A stretch of 64,000 nt of DNA from Xenophilus aerolatus (GTDB taxonomy: Bacteria > Pseudomonadota > Gammaproteobacteria > Burkholderiales > Burkholderiaceae_C): the NCBI GenBank assembly GCA_030418545.1, contig QAIB01000010.1:62001-126000 (forward strand), given 5' to 3'. The notes beneath the pieces were generated by a model, which saw only the letters and a list, made by a program, of their open reading frames with translations, made no database searches and was not told the DNA's origin. The stretch's first letter is position 1. The number at the start of each line of letters is the position of its first letter. The position numbers were made by a program, and so were the translations under genes. Positions 16,571 through 24,302 of this stretch are shown here, piece by piece.

Positions 16571-17038
16571 ATGACAGAACTCCCCACCATCACCATCGAA
16601 ACAGCCATGGCCATCACGGACCGGCGGAGCAAGCGCACGTGGATGCGCCGGCTGGAAGAAGGCGCGGTGCGGCAGGTAGGGCCGGACGCCGGGTTGCAGA
16701 CGCGGCTGGTGCTGCAAGATGTACTGCCCGCTGCGGCCATTGCTTTCACGTCGGACATGGAGCCGCTCCTGATGCAGGCCAGCATGGGCCACGCCGAGGC
16801 GCAGGCGGAGTTGGGCCAGATGTTCTGCTTGGCCGACCGCAACGATCTGGGGGCGTATTGGCTGCAGCAGGCGGCCGAGCGGGGAAGTGCGGACGCGATG
16901 CAGTGGCTGGCGGTGTTGTCAGCCCGGGGCGTCGGCATCGCCAAGGATGATGGGGAGAGCCTGCGCTGGCTGCGGCGGGCGGCGCAGTTGGGGCACGCGA
17001 TTGCGCGGGAGCAGCTGGGGGGATTGCGGGCGGCGTGA
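16571..17038 (+). CDS. Small Sel1-repeat protein
   Basis: This 155-residue soluble protein has about three Sel1-like helical repeats in its second half (MGHAEAQAELGQMF, DLGAYWLQQAAERGSADAMQWLAVLSARG, ESLRWLRRAAQLGHAIAREQLGGL). No signal peptide is seen. Sel1 proteins usually act as scaffolds in signalling or envelope assembly. It is divergent from pilA and shares its 224-bp regulatory region, so a role connected to pili is possible but not shown. It ends 24 bp before the convergent yggS gene. Confidence 0.7.
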   Translation: MTELPTITIETAMAITDRRSKRTWMRRLEEGAVRQVGPDAGLQTRLVLQDVLPAAAIAFTSDMEPLLMQASMGHAEAQAELGQMFCLADRNDLGAYWLQQAAERGSADAMQWLAVLSARGVGIAKDDGESLRWLRRAAQLGHAIAREQLGGLRAA

Positions 17039-17045
17039 CTATCGG

Positions 17046-17077
17046 GGCGGGCTTCGACAGGCTCAGCCCGAACGGGT
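17046..17077. repeat. REP-like inverted repeat at the yggS stop
   Basis: The sequence GGGCTTCGACAGGCTCAGCC followed by CGAACGG is a short palindromic element widespread in proteobacterial genomes. It lies between the convergent Sel1 and yggS genes. The yggS stop codon (TGA on the minus strand at 17063-17065) falls inside it, so the repeat supplies the end of the protein. Confidence 0.6.
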
Positions 17078-17773
17078 GATGGGCTGGGGCCGCCCGCCAA
17101 AGATCGCCGTTCCTACCCGCACCATCGTGCTGCCCGCGGCGATCGCTGCCTCCAGGTCGGCGCTCATGCCCAGGGAGAGGGTGTCGAGCGGGACACCCGC
17201 CTCGCGAATCTGGTCGAAAACGGCTGCAGCGCGCATGAACAGGGCGCGCTGCGCTACGAAATCAGGAGCAGGCTCGGGAATCGCCATGATCCCGCGCAGC
17301 CGCAAACGGGGCAGCTCGGCCACCACGCGGGCCAGCGCCAGGGCCTCCTCGGGCGGCACACCAGACTTGTTGGCGCCGCCGTCGACATTCACCTGCAGGC
17401 ACACCTGCAGCGGCGGCAGCCCGGCCGGGCGCTGCTCCGACAGGCGCTGCGCGATCTTGAGCCGGTCCACGCTGTGCACCCAGTCGAAGTGCTCGGCCAC
17501 CGAGCGCGTCTTGTTGCTCTGCAGGGGGCCGATGCAATGCCATTCCAGTTCGGCGCGCAGGTCGGCCAGGGCCTCGATCTTGCTGAGCCCTTCCTGCACG
17601 TAGTTCTCGCCGAAGGCGCGCTGGCCGGCGGCGCGGGCTTCGCGGACGGCCTCGGGGCCGAAGGTCTTGGAAACGGCCAACAGTTGCACGCCGGCTGCAT
17701 CCCGGCCCGCGGCTGTGCACGCTTTCACGACGCGAGCACGTACTTGTTGGAGGTTGTCGCGGATCGTCGTCAT
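17063..17773 (-). CDS. yggS: YggS-type PLP homeostasis protein
   Basis: This 236-residue alanine-racemase-fold protein binds pyridoxal phosphate and helps vitamin B6 and amino-acid homeostasis. The PLP lysine is in QLLAVSKTFGPE (about residue 36). The conserved segments HCIGPLQSNKTR and LSLGMSADLEAAIAAGSTMVRVGTAIFG are present. Length matches the family. It is divergent from pilT with 79 bp between, an arrangement often seen in beta- and gammaproteobacteria (yggS-pilT). The C-terminus runs into a REP-like repeat. Confidence 0.9.
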   Translation of the reverse strand: MTTIRDNLQQVRARVVKACTAAGRDAAGVQLLAVSKTFGPEAVREARAAGQRAFGENYVQEGLSKIEALADLRAELEWHCIGPLQSNKTRSVAEHFDWVHSVDRLKIAQRLSEQRPAGLPPLQVCLQVNVDGGANKSGVPPEEALALARVVAELPRLRLRGIMAIPEPAPDFVAQRALFMRAAAVFDQIREAGVPLDTLSLGMSADLEAAIAAGSTMVRVGTAIFGGRPQPITRSG

Positions 17774-17852
17774 AATCTTTCAAAAGCGTATCAAAACGTC
17801 ACGAAGCTGGATTTCAGCCGATTCGGACGTCTAGCCAACCGAGGAACCGCGC

Positions 17853-18896
17853 GTGGACATCACCCAACTGCTGGCCTTCAGCGTCAAGAACAAGGCGTCG
17901 GACTTGCACCTGTCTGCAGGCCTGCCGCCCATGATCCGGGTGCACGGCGACGTGCGGCGCATCAACGTCGACGCACTCGACCACAAGGCGGTGCACGCCA
18001 TGGTGTACGACATCATGAGCGACGGCCAGCGCAAGCACTACGAAGAGTTCCTGGAGGTCGACTTCTCCTTCGAGATCGAGGGCCTCGCGCGCTTCCGCGT
18101 CAACGCCTTCAACCAGAACCGCGGCGCGGCGGCCGTGTTCCGGACCATCCCGTCCAAGATCCTCACGCTGGAGCAGCTCAACGCGCCCAAGATTTTCGGC
18201 GAACTGGCGCTCAAGCCGCGCGGGCTGGTGCTGGTCACGGGCCCCACGGGCTCGGGCAAGTCGACCACGCTGGCCGCGATGATCAACTACCTCAACGAGA
18301 CGGAATACGGCCACATCCTCACGGTGGAAGACCCGATCGAGTTCGTGCACGAGTCGAAGAAGTGCCTGATCAACCAGCGCGAGGTGGGACCGATGACGTT
18401 GTCCTTCGCCAACGCGCTGCGTTCGGCGCTGCGCGAGGATCCGGACGCGATCCTGGTGGGCGAAATGCGCGACCTCGAAACCATCCGCCTGGCGATGACC
18501 GCCGCCGAGACGGGCCACCTGGTCTTCGGCACGCTGCACACTTCTTCAGCCGCCAAGACCATCGACCGGATCATCGACGTGTTCCCGGGTGAAGAGAAAG
18601 AAATGATCCGCGCCATGCTGTCCGAGTCGCTGCAGGCCGTGATCTCGCAGACGCTGTGCAAGACCAAGGACGGCTCGGGCCGCGTGGCGGCGCACGAGAT
18701 CATGTTGGGCACCCCCGCGATCCGGAACCTGATTCGCGAGGCCAAGGTGGCGCAGATGTACTCGTCCATCCAGACGGGGCAGGGCGCCGGCATGCAGACG
18801 TTGGACCAGAACTTGACGGACCTGGTTCGCCGTGGCGTGATTTCCGCCGCCGAAGCCCGCGGCAAAGCCAAGATCCCCGAAAACTTCCCCGGCTAG
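17853..18896 (+). CDS. pilT: Type IV pilus retraction ATPase PilT
   Basis: This 347-residue hexameric cytoplasmic ATPase drives pilus retraction and twitching. The Walker A motif GPTGSGKST is at about 130-138, with an Asp box (VEDPIEF), a Walker B region (ILVGEMRDLET) and a His box (GHLVFGTLHT). The C-terminal AIRNLIRE signature, needed for retraction in PilT, is present. The start is GTG, with GAGGA seven bases upstream. pilU follows after 127 bp that contain a dispersed repeat. pilA lies 1.5 kb upstream on the other strand. Confidence 0.96.
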   Translation: MDITQLLAFSVKNKASDLHLSAGLPPMIRVHGDVRRINVDALDHKAVHAMVYDIMSDGQRKHYEEFLEVDFSFEIEGLARFRVNAFNQNRGAAAVFRTIPSKILTLEQLNAPKIFGELALKPRGLVLVTGPTGSGKSTTLAAMINYLNETEYGHILTVEDPIEFVHESKKCLINQREVGPMTLSFANALRSALREDPDAILVGEMRDLETIRLAMTAAETGHLVFGTLHTSSAAKTIDRIIDVFPGEEKEMIRAMLSESLQAVISQTLCKTKDGSGRVAAHEIMLGTPAIRNLIREAKVAQMYSSIQTGQGAGMQTLDQNLTDLVRRGVISAAEARGKAKIPENFPG

Positions 18897-18902
18897 TCAT
18901 GA

Positions 18903-19000
18903 AGCCCCCCGGCTTTTCACTCCGCTGCGCTTCGTGTAACTCCACCCCCCGAGGGGGAGGCGCGGCCGGCTTGGGGCGGCCCGGCGCTCGGCCGCCTTGT
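18903..19000. repeat. Dispersed repeat family B in the pilT-pilU gap
   Basis: The stretch has a palindromic core CCCCCCGAGGGGG, then GCGCGGCCGGCTTGGGGCGG and CCCGGCGCTC. Read on the minus strand it matches the element inside recG at 50052-50134: both have GCCGGGCCGCCCC, CCCCCTCGGGGGG and GCGGAG in the same order. It separates pilT from pilU. Confidence 0.6.
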
Positions 19001-19023
19001 CTTATTTGAATATCGGAGCTTCC

Positions 19024-20160
19024 ATGGAACGCGATCAAGCCAGCCAGTTCATCACCGACCTGCTCAAGCTCATGGTCAGCCGCAACGGGTCCGACCTGTT
19101 CATCACGGCCGACTTCCCGCCTGCCATCAAGATCGACGGCAAGGTGACCAAGGTGTCGCAGCAGGCGTTGTCGGGCCAGCATACGCTGGCGCTCACGCGC
19201 TCGGTGATGAATGACCGGCAGACGGCCGAGTTCGAGCGCACCAAGGAATGCAACTTCGCCATCTCGCCCTCGGGCGTGGGTCGCTTCCGGGTCAACGCCT
19301 TCGTGCAGCAGGGCAAGGTGGGCATGGTGCTGCGGACCATTCCGGCCAAGCTGCCGACCATCGACGGCCTGAACATGCCGCAGGTGCTGAAAGACGTGGC
19401 CATGACCAAGCGTGGACTGGTGATCCTGGTGGGCGCCACGGGCTCGGGCAAGTCGACCACGCTGGCCGCCATGATCGATTGGCGCAACGAGAACTCGCAG
19501 GGCCACATCGTCACCGTGGAAGACCCGGTGGAATTCGTGCACCCGCACAAGAACTGCGTGGTGACGCAACGCGAAGTAGGCATCGACACCGATTCGTGGG
19601 AAGCGGCGCTGAAGAACACGCTGCGCCAAGCGCCCGACGTGATCCTGATGGGCGAGATCCGCGACCGCGAGACGATGGAGCACGCCGTCGCCTTCGCCGA
19701 GACCGGCCACCTGTGCATGGCCACCTTGCACGCCAACAGCGCCAACCAGGCGCTGGACCGCATCATCAACTTCTTCCCCGAAGAGCGCCGCGCCCAGTTG
19801 CTGATGGACCTGTCGCTCAACCTGCGCAGCCTGATCTCGCAGCGCCTGGTGCCGACCGAGGACGGCCGTGGCCGTGCCGCCGCGGTCGAGATCCTGCTGA
19901 ACACGCCGCTGATCTCCGACCTCATCTTCAAGGGCGAGGTGGGCGAGATCAAGGAGATCATGAAGAAGAGCCGCAACCTCGGCATGCAGACCTTCGACCA
20001 GGCGCTGTTCGACCTGTTCGAGCAGCACACCATCTCCTTCGAGGACGCGCTGCGCAACGCCGACTCGGCGAACGACCTGCGTCTGCAGATCAAGCTGGGC
20101 AGCCAGCGTGCGCGCTCGACCGACCTGGCGGCCGGCACCGAGCACATGGCGATCGTTTGA
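19024..20160 (+). CDS. pilU: PilT-like accessory retraction ATPase PilU
   Basis: This 378-residue PilT paralogue assists pilus retraction. The Walker A motif GATGSGKST is at about 136-144, with VEDPVEF, a Walker B region ILMGEIRDRET and GHLCMATLHANSANQ. The longer C-terminus and the LLNTPLISDLIFKGEVGEIKEIMKKS segment distinguish it from PilT. The ATG at 19024 (MERDQASQF) is chosen over an upstream in-frame ATG at 18997 because homology begins there and GGAG lies just before it. It ends 7 bp before the convergent YwqK-like gene. Confidence 0.94.
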   Translation: MERDQASQFITDLLKLMVSRNGSDLFITADFPPAIKIDGKVTKVSQQALSGQHTLALTRSVMNDRQTAEFERTKECNFAISPSGVGRFRVNAFVQQGKVGMVLRTIPAKLPTIDGLNMPQVLKDVAMTKRGLVILVGATGSGKSTTLAAMIDWRNENSQGHIVTVEDPVEFVHPHKNCVVTQREVGIDTDSWEAALKNTLRQAPDVILMGEIRDRETMEHAVAFAETGHLCMATLHANSANQALDRIINFFPEERRAQLLMDLSLNLRSLISQRLVPTEDGRGRAAAVEILLNTPLISDLIFKGEVGEIKEIMKKSRNLGMQTFDQALFDLFEQHTISFEDALRNADSANDLRLQIKLGSQRARSTDLAAGTEHMAIV

Positions 20161-20167
20161 CGAGGGC

Positions 20168-21343
20168 CTACCTCGCGTACGCCTTGCGCGACCCGTCCTC
20201 GAACACCTCGTCGTCGCGCTGCAACTGCCCGTCGTCGCCCCAGGTGCGCTCGCGCGTCACGCGCCCCCTGGCATCGAAAGTCGATTCCGCCACGAGCCGG
20301 CCCTGTTCGTTGAAGCGCTGGTGCGTGCCGGTGGGCAACTGCCGGCCGCGGCCCGCGGCGGTGTAGCGGCCCTGCGCGGCGCGCTGGCCGTTGTCGAAGT
20401 ACTCCGTCACCTCGCGCACGCGCGTGTCGCCGCTGCCGCTGTAGACGGCCTTGCTGCGCGGCTGGCCGTTCAGGTAGTAGCTGTCGTCGCCCACCGCTTC
20501 GCCTTCGGGCGTCCAGCGCTGCTCGCGCACCAGCGTGCCGCGCTCGGAGAACTCCGCCTCGCGCTGGCGCACGGCGCCGCGCTCCACCAGCAGCGACACC
20601 ACCTCGCGGCGCTTCACGCCCTCGCTCGAGAAGCGGCGCTCGATGCGCTGGTTGCCCGACTGCTCCATCTGCGCCGACGGTTGCCCGTTGTCGTAGAACT
20701 CCTCGGCCCGCACGCGCTTGCCGGCCGTGAAGCCCAGGCGCGAGCGCAGCATGCCCTTGCCGTCGAAGAGTTCGACCGTCGACGGCGTGGGGCCCGCATG
20801 GCCGCAGGGCCGCGCGTCGTCGAAGGCAGGTGCCAGCAGCGGCTTGTCGGCGCAGCGCAATGCGGACAGCTGGCCGCGCTCGGTGAACTCGGCCGATGCG
20901 CGCTCACCGCCGGGCTCCTCGTGGAAGGACGCGCGCCGCAACGGCCCGGACGGGTAGAAGCTGCGCACGAGCCCGACGGCGTGCCCGTCGTCGTAGCTCG
21001 CCTCGCGCACGACCTGCCCCGACGGCGCGAACTCCCGCGCGCGGCCGTCCATGTTCCCCTTGGCGTTGACGCTGTGCTCCTTGGCGAGCTTGCCCTGCTC
21101 GTAGAAGCGCACCAGCCCCATGAAGACGCCGTTCCTGAGCTCCTGCTCGCGCTGAATCACGGCGCTGTCGCGGTCCTTGCAGCGCATCAGACCGGTCTTG
21201 CCGGCCGTGGTGTTGCCGTTGGCGGGGTTCACGCTCTGGCCGTTGAGCTCGCAGTCCTGTACCGCGTGGGCAGTGCCCGCTGCAAGGCACAGCACAGCGA
21301 TCGCCGACCCGAGGCGAGAGCGCAAGCCGACGCGGGTCTTCAT
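20168..21343 (-). CDS. Secreted YwqK/MORN-like repeat protein
   Basis: This 391-residue protein has a signal peptide (cleavage after GTAHA near residue 27) and repeated units of the type EYFDNGQRAAQGRY or FYPSGPLRRASFH, i.e. the MORN-like repeats of the YwqK family. Despite the family's common antitoxin label, the export signal argues for an envelope or extracellular role. The start codon overlaps the stop of the upstream VOC gene (ATGA), so the two are coupled. Its function is not known. There is no recognisable toxin gene next to it. Confidence 0.75.
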   Translation of the reverse strand: MKTRVGLRSRLGSAIAVLCLAAGTAHAVQDCELNGQSVNPANGNTTAGKTGLMRCKDRDSAVIQREQELRNGVFMGLVRFYEQGKLAKEHSVNAKGNMDGRAREFAPSGQVVREASYDDGHAVGLVRSFYPSGPLRRASFHEEPGGERASAEFTERGQLSALRCADKPLLAPAFDDARPCGHAGPTPSTVELFDGKGMLRSRLGFTAGKRVRAEEFYDNGQPSAQMEQSGNQRIERRFSSEGVKRREVVSLLVERGAVRQREAEFSERGTLVREQRWTPEGEAVGDDSYYLNGQPRSKAVYSGSGDTRVREVTEYFDNGQRAAQGRYTAAGRGRQLPTGTHQRFNEQGRLVAESTFDARGRVTRERTWGDDGQLQRDDEVFEDGSRKAYAR

Positions 21344-21753
21344 TTGTCGTAGACCGTCGCCAGCGAGCGAAAACCCTTGACCTCAATCGGATTGCCGAAG
21401 GGGTCGCAGAAGAACATCGTCCATTGCTCCCCCGGCTGTCCCTCGAAGCGCACCTGCGGCTTCAGCACGAAGTCGGTGCCGGCGGCCTCCAGCCGCTGCG
21501 CCAGCGCCTGCCAGTCGTCCAACTGCAGGATCAGGCCGAAGTGCGGCATCGGCACCAGCACGTCGCCCACGTGGCCGGTGCGCGCGGTGGCGAAAGGCTC
21601 GCCCAGGTGCAGCGAGATCTGGTGGCCGAAGAAGTCGAAGTCGACCCATGTGTCGGTGCTGCGCCCCTCGGCGCAGCCGAGCACGTCGCCGTAGAAGCGG
21701 CGCGCCGCGTCGAGGTCGCGCACATTGAAGGCCAGGTGGAAGATGCTGTGCAT
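21340..21753 (-). CDS. VOC family (glyoxalase/bleomycin-resistance fold) protein
   Basis: This 137-residue small metalloprotein has two beta-alpha-beta-beta-beta modules. IFHLAFNVRDLDAARRFYGDVLG opens the first module with the metal-ligand His. The C-terminal half gives FFCDPFGNPIEVKGF, the usual second metal-site region with a Glu ligand. The substrate is unknown; relatives include dioxygenases and lactoylglutathione lyases. The ATG at 21753 is chosen because upstream in-frame residues are low-complexity. It is divergent from the GumN gene and translationally coupled to the YwqK-like gene. Confidence 0.8.
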   Translation of the reverse strand: MHSIFHLAFNVRDLDAARRFYGDVLGCAEGRSTDTWVDFDFFGHQISLHLGEPFATARTGHVGDVLVPMPHFGLILQLDDWQALAQRLEAAGTDFVLKPQVRFEGQPGEQWTMFFCDPFGNPIEVKGFRSLATVYDK

Positions 21754-21824
21754 GGCGCGATCATAGGCAGCGCCTCGCCGCAGGAGAATCGCGGCACCCC
21801 GCCTCTCGCGCGCCACCCCGACCC

Positions 21825-22829
21825 ATGCCGCTCCCCTTGTCGATCCTGAGGACCTTCGCTGCACGCGCCGTGTGCGCAGCCTTTTGCGGGCTAGCCCTCG
21901 CCGGCACCGCGGCCGCAGCGCAGCCCGCCGCGCCGGCCTGCCCGCCCACGGCCGAAGCGCGCCTCACGCCGCAGCTGCTCGAGCAGGCGCGCCGCCGGCC
22001 GGTCGACCGCGGCTACCTGTGGCGCATCGTGAAGGATGGACGCACGTCCTGGCTCTACGGCACGCTGCACCTGGGCCGCGCCGCCTGGGTGGTGCCGGGG
22101 CCGCGCATCGCGCAGGCGCTTAGGCAGAGCGACGCCGTCGCGCTCGAGCTCGACCCGCTGGATACCGACGCCATGCAGCCCCTCTTCGCGCCCGGCGACC
22201 CGGTGCGGCGCGCCGAGGTGATGACGCCGGCACGCGTCGAACGCCTCAACCGCCAGTGGGCCGCCGCTTGCGCGCGCGAGCCCGGCGACCCGCACCTGAC
22301 GCTCCAGCCCATCCTGCAGACCACCGCCCTGGCGGGCTACGTGGCGCGCGCCGACGGCCTCTACACCGACTTCGCCATCGACACCGTGCTGGCCGGCTAC
22401 GCGCGCCGCGCGAAGCTGCCGCTGGTGGCGCTCGAAAGCGTCCAGGCGCAGCTTGCGCTCTTCACCGCCGACAGCGCCCGCGAAGAAGCCGAGCAGGTCG
22501 ACGACGCGCTCGCCGAACTCGAGAACGGCAAGCTGCGCCAGCGCATGCTCGAGCTGGCCGACATGTGGTCGCGCGGCGACCTGCCGCGCCTGGCGGATTA
22601 CGAACGCTGGTGCGAATGCATGCAGACCCCGGCCGAGCGCGCGATGATGAAAAGGCTGCTCGACGACCGCAACCCGCACCTGGCCGACGGCATCGCGGTC
22701 CTTCACGAGCGCGGCCAGCGCGTCTTCGCCGCCGTGGGCGCGTTGCACATGGTCGGGCCGGCCGGGCTGGTCACCTTGCTGACGCAGCGCGGCTTCACGG
22801 TCACGCGAGTAGTACCGCCCGCACGATGA
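21825..22829 (+). CDS. TraB/GumN family protein
   Basis: This 334-residue exported protein has a signal peptide (ARAVCAAFCGLALAGTAAAA) and the GumN/TraB core: LWRIVKDGRTSWLYGTLHLG near residues 65-85, an ALELDPLD segment and a C-terminal GALHMVGPAGLVTLL. The two GTLH/GALH motifs are the presumed active-site elements of this Tiki-like metalloprotease clan. The role in bacteria is poorly known. It is divergent from the VOC gene and followed after 88 bp by a GNAT gene. Confidence 0.82.
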   Translation: MPLPLSILRTFAARAVCAAFCGLALAGTAAAAQPAAPACPPTAEARLTPQLLEQARRRPVDRGYLWRIVKDGRTSWLYGTLHLGRAAWVVPGPRIAQALRQSDAVALELDPLDTDAMQPLFAPGDPVRRAEVMTPARVERLNRQWAAACAREPGDPHLTLQPILQTTALAGYVARADGLYTDFAIDTVLAGYARRAKLPLVALESVQAQLALFTADSAREEAEQVDDALAELENGKLRQRMLELADMWSRGDLPRLADYERWCECMQTPAERAMMKRLLDDRNPHLADGIAVLHERGQRVFAAVGALHMVGPAGLVTLLTQRGFTVTRVVPPAR

Positions 22830-22917
22830 GGGCCTGTTCAGTGTCTCCAAAGGCGGCTGCGCGATCCCTTCGAGCCACTGAGCGGGCTCCGAGTGACGGA
22901 CCGGGCAGCGGATCGGC

Positions 22918-23373
22918 ATGACGGAGCTTGCTTTCACGCTGCGCCCGGCCCGCGATGCCGACCGGTCCTTCCTCTTCGATCTCTACGCTGACACCCTGCG
23001 CGCGCACGTCGAATGGGCCTGGGGCTGGGACGAGGAATGGCAGCGGCGCAACATGGCCGCCGCCCTGCCGCTGGCAGGCTGGCGCATCGTGCTGCTGTCC
23101 GGCCACGACGCCGGGGCCCTGCACGTCGCGCAGGACGCCACCGCCCACCACCTGCACCTGCTGCTGTTGCGCCCCGCGTTCCAGCGCCGAGGCCTGGGCA
23201 GCCAGCTGATCGCCGGCCTGCTCGCGCGGGCCCGGGGCGAGGGCAAGGCCCTGACGCTCAAGGTCATCAAGACGAACCCGGCGCGCCGCCTCTACGACCG
23301 GCTCGGTTTCGTCGTGACGGGCGAGGACGCGGTCAGCTGGGACATGCGCCACGGCGGGGCCCCGGTCGGCTGA
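22918..23373 (+). CDS. GNAT family N-acetyltransferase
   Basis: This 151-residue single GNAT domain has LRPARDADRSFLFDLY at the start, the acetyl-CoA loop RPAFQRRGLGSQLIAGLLARAR (R/QxxGxG/A type) near 87-108 and NPARRLYDRLGFVVTGED near 120-137. The acceptor is unknown. The start ATG follows a GGATCGGC stretch rather than a clean ribosome site. It converges on a small lipoprotein gene 18 bp downstream. Confidence 0.85.
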   Translation: MTELAFTLRPARDADRSFLFDLYADTLRAHVEWAWGWDEEWQRRNMAAALPLAGWRIVLLSGHDAGALHVAQDATAHHLHLLLLRPAFQRRGLGSQLIAGLLARARGEGKALTLKVIKTNPARRLYDRLGFVVTGEDAVSWDMRHGGAPVG

Positions 23374-23391
23374 AAGCGCCGCCGCCCCGCC

Positions 23392-23706
23392 TCACACGCA
23401 CTTCTTCGCCGCCGCGTCGATCTGCGCGTCGTCGTTGGCGTTGAGCAGCAGCCGCACCGGGTTGGGCGAGGCGGCCAGCATCTGGTCCGCCATGCAGGTG
23501 CACACCCCGGTCCAGTCCGTCGTTTGCAGCCCGCGCGCCTTGCCGCGCTGGCTGGCCTCGGCCACGCAGGTCTCGATGTACTTCTCGCGGAAGGAGCTGT
23601 TGAAGGATCTTGACCAGCTGCTGCTGTTGTCGCAGCCCGCCAGCAGCAGGGCAGCTCCCAGGAGGCAGGCAGCACCGCGCGTGGGGATGGGGCAGGAAAG
23701 CGTCAT
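23392..23706 (-). CDS. Small putative lipoprotein
   Basis: This 104-residue protein has a lipoprotein signal: a hydrophobic stretch ending LLLAGC with Cys25, followed by Asp, which in enterobacteria would keep it in the inner membrane. The mature part has four more cysteines (TCVAEA, CTCMAD, KKCV) that could form two disulfides. Family not recognised. It lies between a convergent GNAT gene and a divergent DUF2946 gene. Confidence 0.65.
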   Translation of the reverse strand: MTLSCPIPTRGAACLLGAALLLAGCDNSSSWSRSFNSSFREKYIETCVAEASQRGKARGLQTTDWTGVCTCMADQMLAASPNPVRLLLNANDDAQIDAAAKKCV

Positions 23707-23825
23707 GGGCAGGGCGCTGCTGTGGGTGGGAGGCGATTCTGCCGGCCGATCGGCCGGCGCGTCATCGCGTTCCGCCGGGGGCGGCGCACGGCCCAGCCCT
23801 TCACGCCCTCATAATCGCGCTGCCC

Positions 23826-24197
23826 ATGTCCCCGAACCACCGCTTCCGTCTGCACAGCGTCCGCCTGCTCGGCCGCCTCGTGCTGCTGTGGTTCGTGCTG
23901 TCGCTGGGTGCCGCGATCGCCTCGCCGGTGATCAACCCGCAGGCGATGGAAGTGGTGTGCTCCAGCGCCGGCGCGGTGAAGGTGGTCGTCAAGACCGACG
24001 ACGGCGCGCAGGAGATGGGCGCCTCGCACCTCGACTGCCCGCTGTGCGTGTTGACCGGCGCGCCGCCGCCGGCACCGCCCGTTGTGCAACTGCCCCAGCC
24101 GCAGCCGCTCGGGCATGCGCTGCAGTCCATCCCCGCCGCGCGCATCGCGGCGGCCACAGCCGCGCCGCTGCCGGCGCGCGGGCCTCCGGTCCTCTGA
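23826..24197 (+). CDS. DUF2946 family membrane protein
   Basis: This 123-residue protein has one N-terminal hydrophobic helix (RLVLLWFVLSLGAAIASPV) and then a periplasmic domain with VVCSSAG and HLDCPLCV, a cysteine pair typical of DUF2946. The C-terminal tail is Pro/Ala-rich. DUF2946 genes commonly sit beside TonB receptors and copper chaperones, as here, so a part in copper handling is likely but unproven. The ATG at 23826 is chosen over an upstream in-frame ATG because the hydrophobic segment then starts near residue 15. Confidence 0.75.
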   Translation: MSPNHRFRLHSVRLLGRLVLLWFVLSLGAAIASPVINPQAMEVVCSSAGAVKVVVKTDDGAQEMGASHLDCPLCVLTGAPPPAPPVVQLPQPQPLGHALQSIPAARIAAATAAPLPARGPPVL

Positions 24198-24198
24198 T

Positions 24199-24255
24199 TT
24201 GCTATTGATTTCGTAGCGTCCTGCGCCCGTCCCACGGGCGCTGCGGCGCGATTTC
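24199..24255 (+). repeat. Dispersed repeat family A, copy 3
   Basis: The repeat reads TTGCTATTGATTTCGTAGCG, then TCCTGCGCCCGTCCCACGGG and CGCTGCGGCGCGATTTC, between the DUF2946 gene and the TonB receptor gene. The CGCCCGTcccACGGGCG palindrome could form a hairpin after DUF2946. Confidence 0.7.
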
Positions 24256-24302
24256 ATTCGCAAGCGCGGCCCCGCATGCTTCGGGCCGCAGAGGGTTCAT
24301 CC

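Noticed and set aside
20168-21753. A toxin-antitoxin pair at the YwqK-like and VOC genes
   Set aside because: The YwqK-like protein has an export signal and its coupled partner is a VOC enzyme, not a toxin; the antitoxin name is a family label only.
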